The translations under genes and the position numbers were made by a program. Under the pieces are notes generated by a model. The model searched no databases and was not told the DNA's origin. It saw only the letters and a program-made list of their open reading frames with translations. 64,000 nucleotides of DNA, taken from positions 21,748,308-21,812,307 of the forward strand of contig CM068841.1 of the NCBI GenBank assembly GCA_028554795.2, written 5' to 3'. This stretch comes from Sinohyriopsis cumingii (taxonomy: Eukaryota > Mollusca > Bivalvia > Unionida > Unionidae). Shown here piece after piece: positions 14,001-27,500 of this stretch; within the stretch, counting starts at the first letter, position 1; each line of letters opens with the position of its first letter.

Positions 14001-17000
14001 CTTTTTGGGATCTTCTTCTCCCTGCTCCTGTCCTACGCCTTCGACACGTCCACGGATGGCATATATCTACACACCAGGTCTGATGGGAGCCTGTTCAACC
14101 TGGCACGACTGCGCTCAAAGACCAAAGTGAGAGCTGTGCTCATCAGGGAGATGCTTTTTGCAGATGACGCAGCTCTTGTGGCCCACACCGAGGAAGCCCT
14201 CCAGAGACTGGGAGACCGTTTTGCTGTTGCCTGCACGCACTTTGGTCTCACAATCAGCTTGGAAAAAACAAATGTCAGCGTGCAAGATACCACCATTGCC
14301 CCTTCAATCAAAATCAACGGTGTCACCCTGGAAGCAGTCAACAACTTTACCTACCTAGGGTCAACCATCAGCAACACTCTCTCGATTGATATGGAGCTGG
14401 ACAGAAGGCTTGGAAAGGCAAACACCATCATGGCTCGATTAACAAAGAGGGTTTGGGAAAACAACGCGCTGACAGAGCACACCAAGGTCCGAGTCTACCA
14501 GGCCTGCGTTCTCAGCACCCTTCTATATGGAAGTGAGACATGGAGTACCTACATGAGGCAAGAACGCCGGCTCAACTCCTTCCATATACGGTGCCTAAAA
14601 CGCATCCTGAAAATCAGCTGGCAAGACCGTGTTCCACACAGCGAGATCCTGCAGCGTGCAAGTACCCCCAGCATGTACTCCCTGCTAATTAAACGCCGCC
14701 TTCGATGGCTGGGTCATGTCCGACGCATGGAGGATGGAAGGCTGCCAAAGGACATCTTATATGGACAGCTGGCCACTGGCATGAGAAGAGTCGGACGCCC
14801 CTCACTCCGTTTCAAAGATGTGTGCAAGAGGGACATGAAGGCATGCAACATTTCTCCCGATGGCTGGGAAGAGCTGGCTGAGGACCGAGGCACCTGGAGA
14901 CTGATGGTAAACAATGGCATATCAGTCGCTGATGCGAGGAGAGGCCAGCTGGTGGCAGAGAAACGTAAGAGAAAGAAGAACGCAACAGCAACCACAGTAA
15001 TGCAGACTTCCCAGTATGTCTGCACCAACTGCAGTAGGGACTGTCACTCACGTATAGGCCTGCACAGCCACAGCAGACGTTGCCAACAGAGACAGGCAAC
15101 ACCCCAAGGGCGCTATTCGCATGGTCTTTCGAGACGGAGTCGCCAATGAATGAATGAATGAAATGCAAACAATTTCAAGATTAGGCAGGTTTCTAATTTG
15201 TGATAGTATTTTTTGTATCGTGTTATGAAAAATATGTCATTCTATTAATTATGTCAAGCTGTCCATTTCATCAATTTTCTTGCTTTTATTATATGTCTCA
15301 CTTAACTGAACTATTTCTTTCATATATTATTGGTTTCATATCAGTAATACAATTGTATGACAAAGGTAATTTTCTTATATTTCTTCAAATGCTAGTTTCA
15401 TTCAAGGGTATTTTTGTTACACATATTAGGTCAGATCAATTATAAAGCTTGATTTGGATATTCATTTTCAGTTATTCTTTATGTATACCATTTGAACAGG
15501 TTTCTAAAACTTCTACAGGATTATGTGGTGGAAATAAGACCTAACATTTGTTTGAATAAATTGCTCTTTTACAGGCTTCTTTTAATGATGAAATGAAAAA
15601 CGTTTTTCTTGTTTCCTTCCTAATATTGTGAGGAAGATTTTGCAAGTCCACATGACAAAACTATGTTTATAAACTGAAAACATAAATATTTGTTTATCCA
15701 ATAACAAATATTTATCAACAGTATTTAAAGAATTTATTAAAATGTCACTCACCTTATTATTTGTGCAGTCATCATGATTTAAATTTACCAAAACGTTATT
15801 AATATTTGCCACCAAAACAATTATTTTCCCATTCTTATTAATCCCCATTTTATGAACATTAAAGCCCCAATGCCGCCGTTTATCGTAAATTTTACCATTC
15901 TTCCAACTTCCGTTAAGTGACTAATCTAATAACAGCAACTTCTGCATATGGTGGACAAAATGAATTCGAAAGGGAATGAAGAGATGAAGGCCAGCATTTG
16001 TAAGCGGAACTGAAAACAAAAAGCGTGCATTAGATAAAAATAAGATTGGGGTGAATTCTGGTGATCAGCACCATGCTGCACGGAGCTCTGGAATACTTTG
16101 AAGGGAGAAACTGGGCTAAAGACAATCCAACATAATGTGGTACTGACTTCTTATGTTCACAACGGTGGTGTCACCAAATAGTATTTTCATGATTTTGCCT
16201 GAAATCGGAATACAAACAGATGTTGCACATCAACATGGGATTAATTCGTACTTACATGAATAATGGCAGGATTTCTCAGTTAGAGGGAGAAATTATATGG
16301 CTCATGATATGATGAAACGTCGATATTATCGGGTATTAATGGCAACCGACGATGTTTACGAACAACATCTTTCAAGATTCAGTATTGTTTAGATAATTTG
16401 GCACATGCAACGTTTTGCACGTAATGGCGTCATTTGGGCTTTAAAGCAACAAATGTCATTGATAGTTTTAAAATATCGTAAATATCATCTTTCGTAACTT
16501 TTGAACTATAACATAAAATTACGGTATTTTACTCTTTTCAAAATATAATATAGAATACTAATCTATTAGACCTTTTTGAAAATATACTATAGAATAATCA
16601 TCTTTGTCACTTTTTGAAATGTAATCTTGAATATTTCAAATAATACGTTTAATGATATATAGACCAAATATTTGTAAACATATAAAGATTGAATGTTTCA
16701 ATAACATGAATAATAATTATTTCTAATGCAATATAAAAAACCTATTTTAATTTTAAAATCTGAAAACAAATTTTAATAATATATAAAATTTCCTTTTTTA
16801 AAAAATCACTATTTTCTAATACCATATAAATCATGTAATTAATGGCATATATAATAGCTATAGAACATATCGAATAACTATTTGTAAGAGCAAATATATT
16901 TCTAATGATTAGTTTTATTACAAATAAAAAAAAATATTTTCTGAAAACCCAAAATGTTTGACATTATATGGATATTTTATGTTTTGTTTCATAGATTAAA

Positions 17001-20000
17001 TAATTGCTCGGATCCCGGAATTTTTTACTTTTTTAATAATGCTATCCCTGCTTGATTGCAAATCAAAGGACGAAACAATTAATTTACAGGTTTTATGTAT
17101 TCACAGGTCAACTCTGCGCCAGGTTGTTCAGTGAGTTGTATGGAAATGAATAAGACATTCAGCATTACAACAGTTAAGGATCAAATCCATGGCAACATAG
17201 AAGTAAAAAGTTCAGTAAGTATACTTCAGACGCTGGCACCAATAATCGACGCGAAATGTTAATGAGAAGGTTTTTATATCATTAATGACAACTTACAATT
17301 TATTTTTCTTCCAAAATAGTATTGTTTTCTTTGAATGGCACTTGTATTACTCATGAATGGCCTCTTTAGGGAAAGATGCCTTCACGTCATCGCGTTACAT
17401 CCGTGTATCCCCAGAGGTACACATCAACATTAGTTAACCTGACCTCGATGTTCCCAAAGTAAAGAAGGACGACTCGACAGCAATCATCATAATATAATTA
17501 CATGTCATTTCACTACTATCACCATTATTGAAATTCTCATAACCATCATCATCATGCTGATGTTGCTGAAGCAACAAATCAGCAATGTAAGGGACCAACC
17601 ACTTACTTTTCCTAGGATTCTATATTTTTGATGAAAAACTGTGACCCTCAAATAGCTTGAAAAACGTTTACATGCTCTGATTTGTAAACATTCGAAATCC
17701 GTAATGTTTGTTGGAAAATTTTTATCTTAAGATTAAGATTAAGAAAGGAAACATTATCGACTTCTGAACATTAAATGTCGGTCCCTAACTATCGCTACTG
17801 GGCCATTATTGAGAGTACACGTATTTCGTTATGGAGATTACTAACATATCATAACTAAATAGAAACAATGTATGTCATTCTTTTCAACTTACCAATTTGG
17901 CTGGTGATTTCTAAAAGGTTTTTAAGATTTTTCACTTTCGTTTGCAAGCTATCTGGAGACCTGGCGTTAGGGCTAAGTTGTTGAGGAAGGAGTTCGAGGA
18001 GATTCATTTTAATTCCTGTCAAGCAATCTGGTATCGGACAATAAATATAAGAGTTGAACTAGCACGAGGCAACAAAATTTCATTGCCAATTTTCCTTGCT
18101 GCAGATGACTGAATTGCGCAACTCTTCTATTGGCATGACATCTGCGCTCGTAGATAAGATCATCCTTTTCACGCATGCGTGTCCCACCATTAGAGATATA
18201 CTTAATATTAGCTAAACAACCTCCAATAGTCTGTATCTTTTTATAACGACATCCTCCTATGATTGTATATATTGTAATGGATAGATACTGCATCTCTAGC
18301 GAGACTGACCAGATTGTACCTCTGGTGGAGATCAGCATGTAAACATGTGACGTTGTAGACATCTTTTCCTAGAGAGGTCATAAGGTACTACATGCTAATA
18401 TAAATCAAGACACTATCAATCCCATTTATCTTCAAATGTTAGTTTAAGAACTGTAGAATAGGAAAAGTTGTATTTTTTGTCAGAACTTAACATTTTAAAC
18501 CAGAAAAAGTTTATTGATAAGCACGCTACCATACAATTGCCATTTGATTTGCCTTTTAATTTTAATTTGATTAATAAATGCAGGTTGTGTATTTTATCAG
18601 CTTCGCTGACTTTCACACAACTTAATCGCAGAATCTTGCACCATTACCGCCGATGAAACCAGAAAAGAATGTTTTTAACTGTTAAAGAACAGCATAAAAC
18701 AGCTTGTATGCCAGTTCAGATTTTTACTGATGCTAAATGACATGAATAACCTATACTGGTTTGCTTTATAAATACATTTGGATCGTTGTCACAAACATGG
18801 GCTTCAGATTATTTCTTTTATTTTCCATCCTATCTCTACTAAGATAACTTTTGCATATTTCTTCGATATGATTCTAGCTGCCGATTGAAGGTAAAGTCCT
18901 TCTGCCCATTACAAAATGTCGATAGCACAACTAGTGCTGCAGTTTTTGAGATATTGACATGAAAGTGGGTAAATATTATGGTCATCGCTTGATGATGTGC
19001 ATGTCAACAAAATCAGTTTGCTCACGTAATTAAATATTTTTCATTCTGTTATGAACCTTAATCAAGTGTGCGTCACCTTATCATTAGAACAATTAATCCC
19101 GCATGTACTGATGGATTACCATGAAATATTGTAAATAATACTGACATCGTATGAGGATGCGTATATCAAAGAATATCTTTGCTCTGGCATTATTTGTTAA
19201 AAATTATTTCCCTATTTAGTCTTGCAGCTTCATGCAGTTTGATCTTGTTAGCGTAAATAGTACCGTAGATTTTGATGTGTTGCTATCAAATTTGGCTCAT
19301 ATTACGGTTATCGCCTGAAGCTACGCATATAGTCCAATCAGTTTGTTTTTTATCAAAGTCATTGTCTTTTTTTACTTCTAGCTGAATGAGACGTGTGACT
19401 GAATGGTCTGCATGCAATTAATTTTGCAGAACTTATTTGATAACCACGAACCTGTGTACAAGGGTCTTCATTTAGGATGCGCATATTGACAAATCACGTA
19501 TCACTTTTGTTGTACTTGTCCTGCAACAGAATGAAGTGTGAATGCCGTTACTCTTCCAGCCTTCAGTGGATTCCTACGAAACTTAAATCATCATTACATA
19601 TTCCTGTTCACGGCTCATTTTGCTCAAGTTGTCTTTAGAAGATCCACTTTTATAATGTGAATGGGGCTGAATGGTGGAATATATTTGCGAGAATTGATCA
19701 TTCACTACTCTTATAGTTATTTTGTGATGGAATACATAAACTGTATCAACATTCCCTGAAGTTAAGTGTCATAACACGGCATCTGCAAAACGCCTCATTT
19801 TTACAACCATGAACAGTACATTCTAATTTTTACCAATCCCGATCTACATTATACAGTGACTCTTATCACCATATTTTTTTTAAATACAGAATTGCTCCAG
19901 TGACAACTGTCCTGTGTATAAGTGTACCATCAAAAATATTCCACCGAGAACGAGCGTTGTGGTTAGCCTTACGCTTGACATGAACATCAAACTACCAAAC

Positions 20001-20727
20001 GTTCTATCTGTAAGTGTGTACTAGCCAAACTCATCTTTGTTGTAAATATGCCTTTAGTATAGGAAATAAATTCAATGGATGTTTTTCATTTTATCTGAAT
20101 AGTGAAAAGCGCAAACAATGGTTCTATGACAATTAATACATGTGAAAATTACTTGTCTTGATAATGCGGAACTACCGAGCTTGTTTTGCAGGTCTGGTAT
20201 TCTGGATATGATAGCGATCGCATTCATGTGCAAGAGATGGTTGTCTGTCATTCAAGATTGGTATCCTTATTCTTGTTCTCTCGGTTTGCACCACCATAAA
20301 AGACCATAATATGCCATCATCTCAGCCGCTGAAAACACCTTTGCAAAAGTTGGAAGAATTTGTTGGGCAACCGATTTAAAATAAATAATGTGGACATTTT
20401 TGTTTGAAATTTTTGCACGTTCCGGCTATGAGAGAATACGTATGAAGATTTTTTTTACTTTTCTTTTAGGATTTTATTTTACTAGCAAACTAAATTCATT
20501 CTATATATTGATGTAAAAGATCTACCTTTATATAGATAAATGATGTTCAATTAAATCTTTTAATGGTTATCAATTTCTTATCTTGTAGATTTTATTGTGA
20601 ATGTAGGCCACAACCTTTGTTTTAATTAGCGATTCTGGAGAAGAACTTCATAAACTTTATTCCGTGATGTTGAATCTCTTTAGTGTTAAAATTCAAACGG
20701 ATGCGCAGGTTCTACTTATTATTATTG

Positions 20728-20761
<34 letters not shown>

Positions 20762-23700
20762 ACCCTCATTATTTTATGGGGAGAAAAGCAATATAAACGG
20801 AACTCTTCATTGTCCTTTATAGCAAGGTAAGAGCTTAGAGATCGCCTCGACAGCTACTGTGAACATTGAAAACTCTACAAACATGGTGTTGAATACTTTG
20901 CAACATGCGACTGAGGTAGGTTTAACCGTCAATGTTTTTACTGATATATTTTCCTAGCTAAATAATTTCTGAGATAAAGATTTGTTACAGTGTACCTTTG
21001 TGTGAGTATTCAATTACGTTATTTGGTACTTGTTTTAAATTGTTATAGAGATGATTTGTTTTATTTGTTTGTGCTCCTTCATATTCAAAGATAAATATGA
21101 CATCACAAACTGGTTTGACTTCTCTAGATATGGGAATGCCTGATGAGGCAAAATTTGAACTGTATGTGACACACTTGAGAGATAACACTTGGGCTTGCTT
21201 GATCACGTGCTGCATTTCTCATATTTACGCTGCTCGCGCTTTTCCAGTGCCCTCCAAATTTCCTTCGTTCATAGTATGTACCTCCAGTATGGATCAGACT
21301 CCGTCATGTAGACTGGTCCTCTGTGTCAGTACTCAGGGTCAATGTTGAAGTGTTTCAAAGATGACTTGAGGGAGTCTTTACAGCGTTTCTTCTGACCAAT
21401 TTGATTTCGCTTTCCCTCCTTCAGTTCGCTGTAGATCTTCTTAGGCAGTTGCTCGTCCTGATGGATTGGACTGGCCATCTCAACTGTGATTTAATAAGAA
21501 ATATGTGCATGCTTGGAATGGCGGTCATTGTAAGGACATCTTTTTATTGGACCCTATTTTGCCATCTTATCCTCATCTGTTTCCTCGGGAAGACAATATC
21601 AAAATAGTTCAGCTACATGGCATGGAGTCTGTATAATGTTCCGGTTTCGCAAGCATACAGCATGGTCAACCATACAATGGCTTTTTAAGCCGTACTTTTT
21701 CTTTGTAGACAGATTACATGTACGTGCGCTCGGACACTCTTGCATATAGTCTGTCAAAGGCAACACTTGCTTTAGCAATTCTGGCGTTGGTTTCATCATC
21801 GATGTGGACTGCATTTGACAGTGTGCAGCCGAGATAGGTTAACTTGTACACTGCAACGAGGGTTTGGCCATTTACGGTGAAGGTAACCTCTATGTAAGAC
21901 TTTCCTGATACATACTGTGTTGCTTGTCCGACTTCGATTTAGCATTAAGAAACAGTACTCAGCAAATAGAAGATGAGAATGTATGTATCTACCGTAATGT
22001 GGTTTCTTTTCAGTTCCTATTGTTATTCACTTAGTATATGGATTTAGGTTAACCTCTGATTAACCCTTTCATTCAAAATCTTAGTAAAGGCCTATAATAT
22101 GTTTGTCTTCTAACCACTGTACAGAATCTTAGTAGAGGACCATACTATGTCTGTCTCTAACCACTGTTCAGAATCTTAGTAAAGGCCCATAATATGTTTG
22201 TCTTCTAACCACTGTACAGAATCTTAGTAAAGGCCTATAATATGTTTGTCTTCTAACCACTGTACAGAATCTTAGTAGAGGACCATAATATGTCTGTCTC
22301 TAACCACTGTTCAGAATCTTAGTAGAGGACCATAATATGTCTGTCTCTAACCACTGTACAGAATCTTAGTAAAGGCCTATAATAGGTTTGTCTTCTAACC
22401 ACTGTACAGAATCTTAGTAAAGGCCTATAATATGTTTGTCTCCTAACCACTGTACAGAATCTTAGTAGAGGACCATAATATGTCTGTCTCTAACCACTGT
22501 TCAGAATATTAGTAAAGGCCCATAATATGTTTGTTTTCTAACCACTGTACAGAATCTTAGTAAAGGCTTATAATATGTTTGTCTTCTAACCACTGTACAG
22601 AATCTTAGTAAAGGCCTATAATATGTTTGTCTTCTAACCACTGTACAGAATCTTAGTAAAGGCCTATAATAGGTTTGTCTTCTAACCACTGTACATAATC
22701 TTAGTAAAGGCCTATAATATGCTTATCTTCTAACCACTGTACAGAATCTTAGTAGAGGACCATAAAATATCTGTCTCTAACCACTGTTCAGAATCTTAGT
22801 AAAGGTCTATAATATGTTTGTCTTCTAACCACTGTACAGAATCTTAGTAAAGGCCTATAATAGGTTTGTATTCTAACCACTGTACAGAATCTTAGTAGAG
22901 GACCATAATATGTTTGTCTTCTAACCACTGTACAGAATCTTAGTAGAGGACCATAATATGTCTGTCTCTAACCACTGTTCAGAATCTTAGTAGAGGACCA
23001 TAATATGTCTGTCTCTAACCACTGTTCAGAATCTTAATAAAGGCCCATAATATGTTTGTCTTCTAACCACTGTACAGAATCTTAGTAAAGGCCTATAATA
23101 TGTTTGTCTTCTAACCACTGTACAGAATCTTAGTAGAGGACCATAATATGTCTGTCTCTAACCACTGTTCAGAATCTTAGTAGAGGACCATAATATGCCT
23201 GTCTCTAACCACTGTTCAGAATCTTAGTAAAGGCCCATAATAGGTTTGTCTTCTAACCACTGTACAGAATCTTAGTAAAGGCCCATAATATGTTTGTCTT
23301 CTAACCACTGTTCAGAATCTTAGTAAAGGCCCATAATATGTTTGTCTTCTAACCACTGTACAGAATCTTAGTAAAGGCCCATAATATGTTTGTCTTCTAA
23401 CCACTGTACAGAATCTTAGTAAAGGCCCATAATATGTTTGTCTTCTAACCACTGTACAGAATCCTAGTAAAGGCCTATAATATGTTTGTCTTCTAACCAC
23501 TGTTCAGAATCTTAGTAAAGGCTTATAATATGTCTGTCTCTAACCACTGTTCAGAATATTAGTAAAACTTTACTTATCACTCACAATATTCGTATTCGTC
23601 TGTAAAGATAAAAAAGTGTCCACCTCCGATAGCTGCAAGAAGTTCCGATTAGTATTTATTCAATACATTTTTAAGTGATTGATAAGTTGAGCTTTTAGAG

Positions 23701-24498
23701 GGCAGTAGACATTCTGCAGACAGATCTGATATGAAAGAGTTGTTATCTACAAAAACAAGTGATTTGATTAAGAAAGTGAAAATGCCTCAAAAAATGCCAG
23801 TGTAAACCACAGGAAAGCTTAGGTTTAATAAATCTGCCCAAAACTTGCGAACTTACCAAAGCCTTAAGGAAAAGGCTTTAGTGAGTTAACTGCAGAAAGA
23901 GGTAACAAAATGAAATCACAGTACATATACTAGGTGAAGAATAATGGGTATTAACACAAGGTCACAATACTGTACACATCTTTTAAACACACTTTGTTGA
24001 AAATATTTTACACAGAGAAAAGAGCGATTTTCTTGTACATTCATAAATCTTGAGTATGCTTTTTGAAAGAGCTGATACAAAATCTTTATAGCGTCAACTA
24101 AATGTGTTTAACTTCAGCATAAAAATGCTGAAATTCTTACAAGTAAACATATGTAGATGTTTGAACTTTCGTAAGAATCTCGAGTTCATTAAGAAGCGTG
24201 TGTTTAATTGGTGTTAGACATAGTTGTATAATGTATTCTCTTACTTTTTAACTTTTTTCTACATGACCTGCAAATTATACCAAAGATTTATAAGAATGGT
24301 ACTAACAGCTGCCTCGCTAGGCGTTCAGCATTAAGAGGTTAGTGTTGGAACTGGTCAGCCAGGTGTTACGACAATGTGACTGGGTGCGACATCATGATAC
24401 ATGTCCCAGATGCCCCAGTGCTAGACATCACTGTTACACTGCAGACATCGTAGTGATGTGACAGACATGTTTTTAAAGCTACGTTAAAAATCCAAATT

Positions 24499-24544
<46 letters not shown>

Positions 24545-27500
24545 ATGAATGGGATTCGGGCCAGTGACCCATGTTGCCGGAATAAAGTGTAATAATAATA
24601 TTAGTTGTTGTAGTAGTATTTTACTACTAATCTGTTTATTAACAATTGCGTCAAAAAATCGTTAAACTATACGAAATTAAAGCATTGAAGTAGCGATTCA
24701 AAAACCAATACTGTTATCACGAGCTATACTTCAGATTGCGATCAAAGGACGATAAAAGTCTTCAAGAAAAGTCATAAAAGGCAGCTCCAATCACAGTGAG
24801 GCTATGGACAAGATACTAATTTATACAACAGCCAGCTCCAATCACAATGACGTATGGACAAGATACTAATTTATACAACAGCCAGCTCCAATCACGATGA
24901 CGCTATGGACAAGATACTAATATATACAACAGCCAGCTCCAATCACGATGACGCTATGAACAAGATACTAATATATACAACAGCCAGCTCCAATCACGAT
25001 GACGCTATGGGCCAGATACTAATATATACAACAGCCAGCTCCAATCACAATGACGCTATGGACAAGATACTAATTTATACAACAGACAGCTCCAATCACA
25101 ATGACGCTATGGACAAGATACTAATTTATACAACAGACAGCTCCAATCACGATGACGCTATGGGCCAGATACTAATATATACAACAACCAGCTCCAATCA
25201 CGATGACGCTATGGACAAGATACTAATATATACAACAACCAGCTCCAATCACGATGACGCTATGGGCAAGATACTAATATATACAACAGCCAGCTCCAAT
25301 CACGATGACGTATGGACAAGATACTAATATATACAACAGCCAGCTCCAATCACGATGACGCTATGGACAAGATACTAATATATACAACAGCCAGCTCCAA
25401 TCACAATGACGCTATGGACAAGATACTAATATATACAACAGCCAGCTCCAATCAAGATGACGCTATGGACAAGATACTAATATATACAACAGCCAGCTCC
25501 AATCACGATGACGCTATGGACAAGATACTAATATATACAACAGCCAGCTCCAATCACAATGACGCTATGGACAAGATACTAATATATACAACAGCCAGCT
25601 CCAGTCACGATGACGCTATGGACAAGATACTAATATATACAACAGCCAGCTCCAATCACGATGACGCTATGGACAAGATACTAATATATACAACAGCCAG
25701 CTCCAATCACGATGACGCTATGGACAAGATACTAATATATACAACAGCCAGCTCCAATCACGATGACGCTATGGACAAGATACTAATATATACAACAGCC
25801 AGCTCCAATCACGATGACGCTATGGACAAGATACTAATATATACAACAGCCAGATTTCTGGAAATGCATGGGTCTTTAACTATTATTTTTAATTTAATTA
25901 AAATTCTTATTTTACTCGTTCATCAGATTCATCAGATCCAATGAAATATTCCCAAGCTAACAAACTGCTATAAACTACAAGTCCAGACGTGTAAGCTATG
26001 TTAACTAGAATCAGATGTGCGGCACTATTATATTACCTAATTCAGACTTCCGGGTCTATTAGCTTTCCAATTCCTGTAATCATACAGTATTTTGAGATCT
26101 AAACTATTTATAACCAATTCAATATTCAAAATAGACTAAATATCACATTCTTCAAGACACCGTCTTGTGTAAATTTCAGATTCGGACACGGGTTATACCA
26201 ATGAGCCCTCATCCCGAACCAATAGCATGGTGGATTATATTTGTCAGTGTGTTATGCGGCATTCTGCTTATCGTGATTCTAATCCTTATTCTGTGGAAGG
26301 TAAGATATTTATCTAAAGCTATACAAACTAATAAACTATTCATTCAATCAATCAAACAATCAAACTAACTGATTAATATATCGATCAATTAAACCACAAA
26401 CACAAACACAACCCTGCATTTGTGAAAAGTATATTTATTTCCATAAATATGTACAAATTAATCAACCATTCAATCAAGCACACTATATGTGCATGGAAAC
26501 ATCCCCCCAATCTATAGATCTGTCTTTTAATTTTCTATATTTTCTAAATGCAACTTACGTATATTTGCGTTATACTTAATTAAAAAGAACTATAGTGTGT
26601 TCGCCTCGGATGCGGGAGGTTGTTGGTTTGAACCCCGACCAAGTTAAACCGAAGACTTATAGAAGAAAAAGAATGGTACTAACAATTGCCTCGCAAAGGC
26701 GCTTAGTATTAAGAGGTTAGTGTTAGGACCGGTCTTCCTGGTGTCAGGATAATGTGACTGGGTGGGACATCATGCTACATGTCTGCGGCATGATGCCCCA
26801 GTTTTAGACATTCCTTTCAACTTCCACACTGCAGACATCGTAGCGATATGGCTGAAAAAATTGAAATCTACGTTAAATCCAAATTACAAAATGTGTGTAT
26901 TTATAAATATATTCACTCCATAGCTGGTTATTTTTATGATTGTTGTCAAGAAAATAGTTACATGCCTCAATACCATCTGCCTGCGGTATGTTTGTATCCA
27001 GTGATGTTACATCTAAAGATACAAGAAGATGAATTGTGAAACAGACTTAACTTTTTAGTTAAATCAGTAGTATATCTAATGTATCAAGGAAGTAAGTTCA
27101 TTCAAGGTTGAAACACTCTATCTATAAATTTGGAAAGGTCTCTGTATTAATTTATATAAATTACAGCCTGACATAATTGGTCGCCCATGATAATCAAAGA
27201 TAAAGAATGGTCAGGATTTTAATGAGTTTTAGTCAATATGTAGAACTGAGGTGTACGTATCTTGAGGAGGAATGTATCAAAATTCTTCAAATACGGATTT
27301 ATTATTCTTAGTAATTTCATCAATGCATGTAGAAGTTTTCAGCTTAATTTCTAATGATGGGTTTTCGTTAATTATATAGCATTTTTCATCATTTACGTGA
27401 TCTTAAACTTCTTTAATAGTGGTCTTCCTGGTTCATACTGGTAATAGTGTTTGATTTATCAGCCTTTTTAATCAACATACTCTCATAATTAATTAGATTA

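Noticed and set aside
22501-23500. - strand frames of Val-Arg-Arg-Gln-Thr-Tyr-Tyr repeats as genes
   Set aside because: They are a by-product of the 48-bp period.
22073-23566. Regular repeats as a CRISPR array
   Set aside because: The units are head to tail without unique spacers, there are no cas genes, and the DNA is eukaryotic.
24854-25944. Two long open frames of 17-residue repeats as a repeat-protein gene
   Set aside because: They follow from a 51-bp tandem unit without stops. They lie inside an intron between good integrin exons and have no signal peptide or flanking unique coding sequence.
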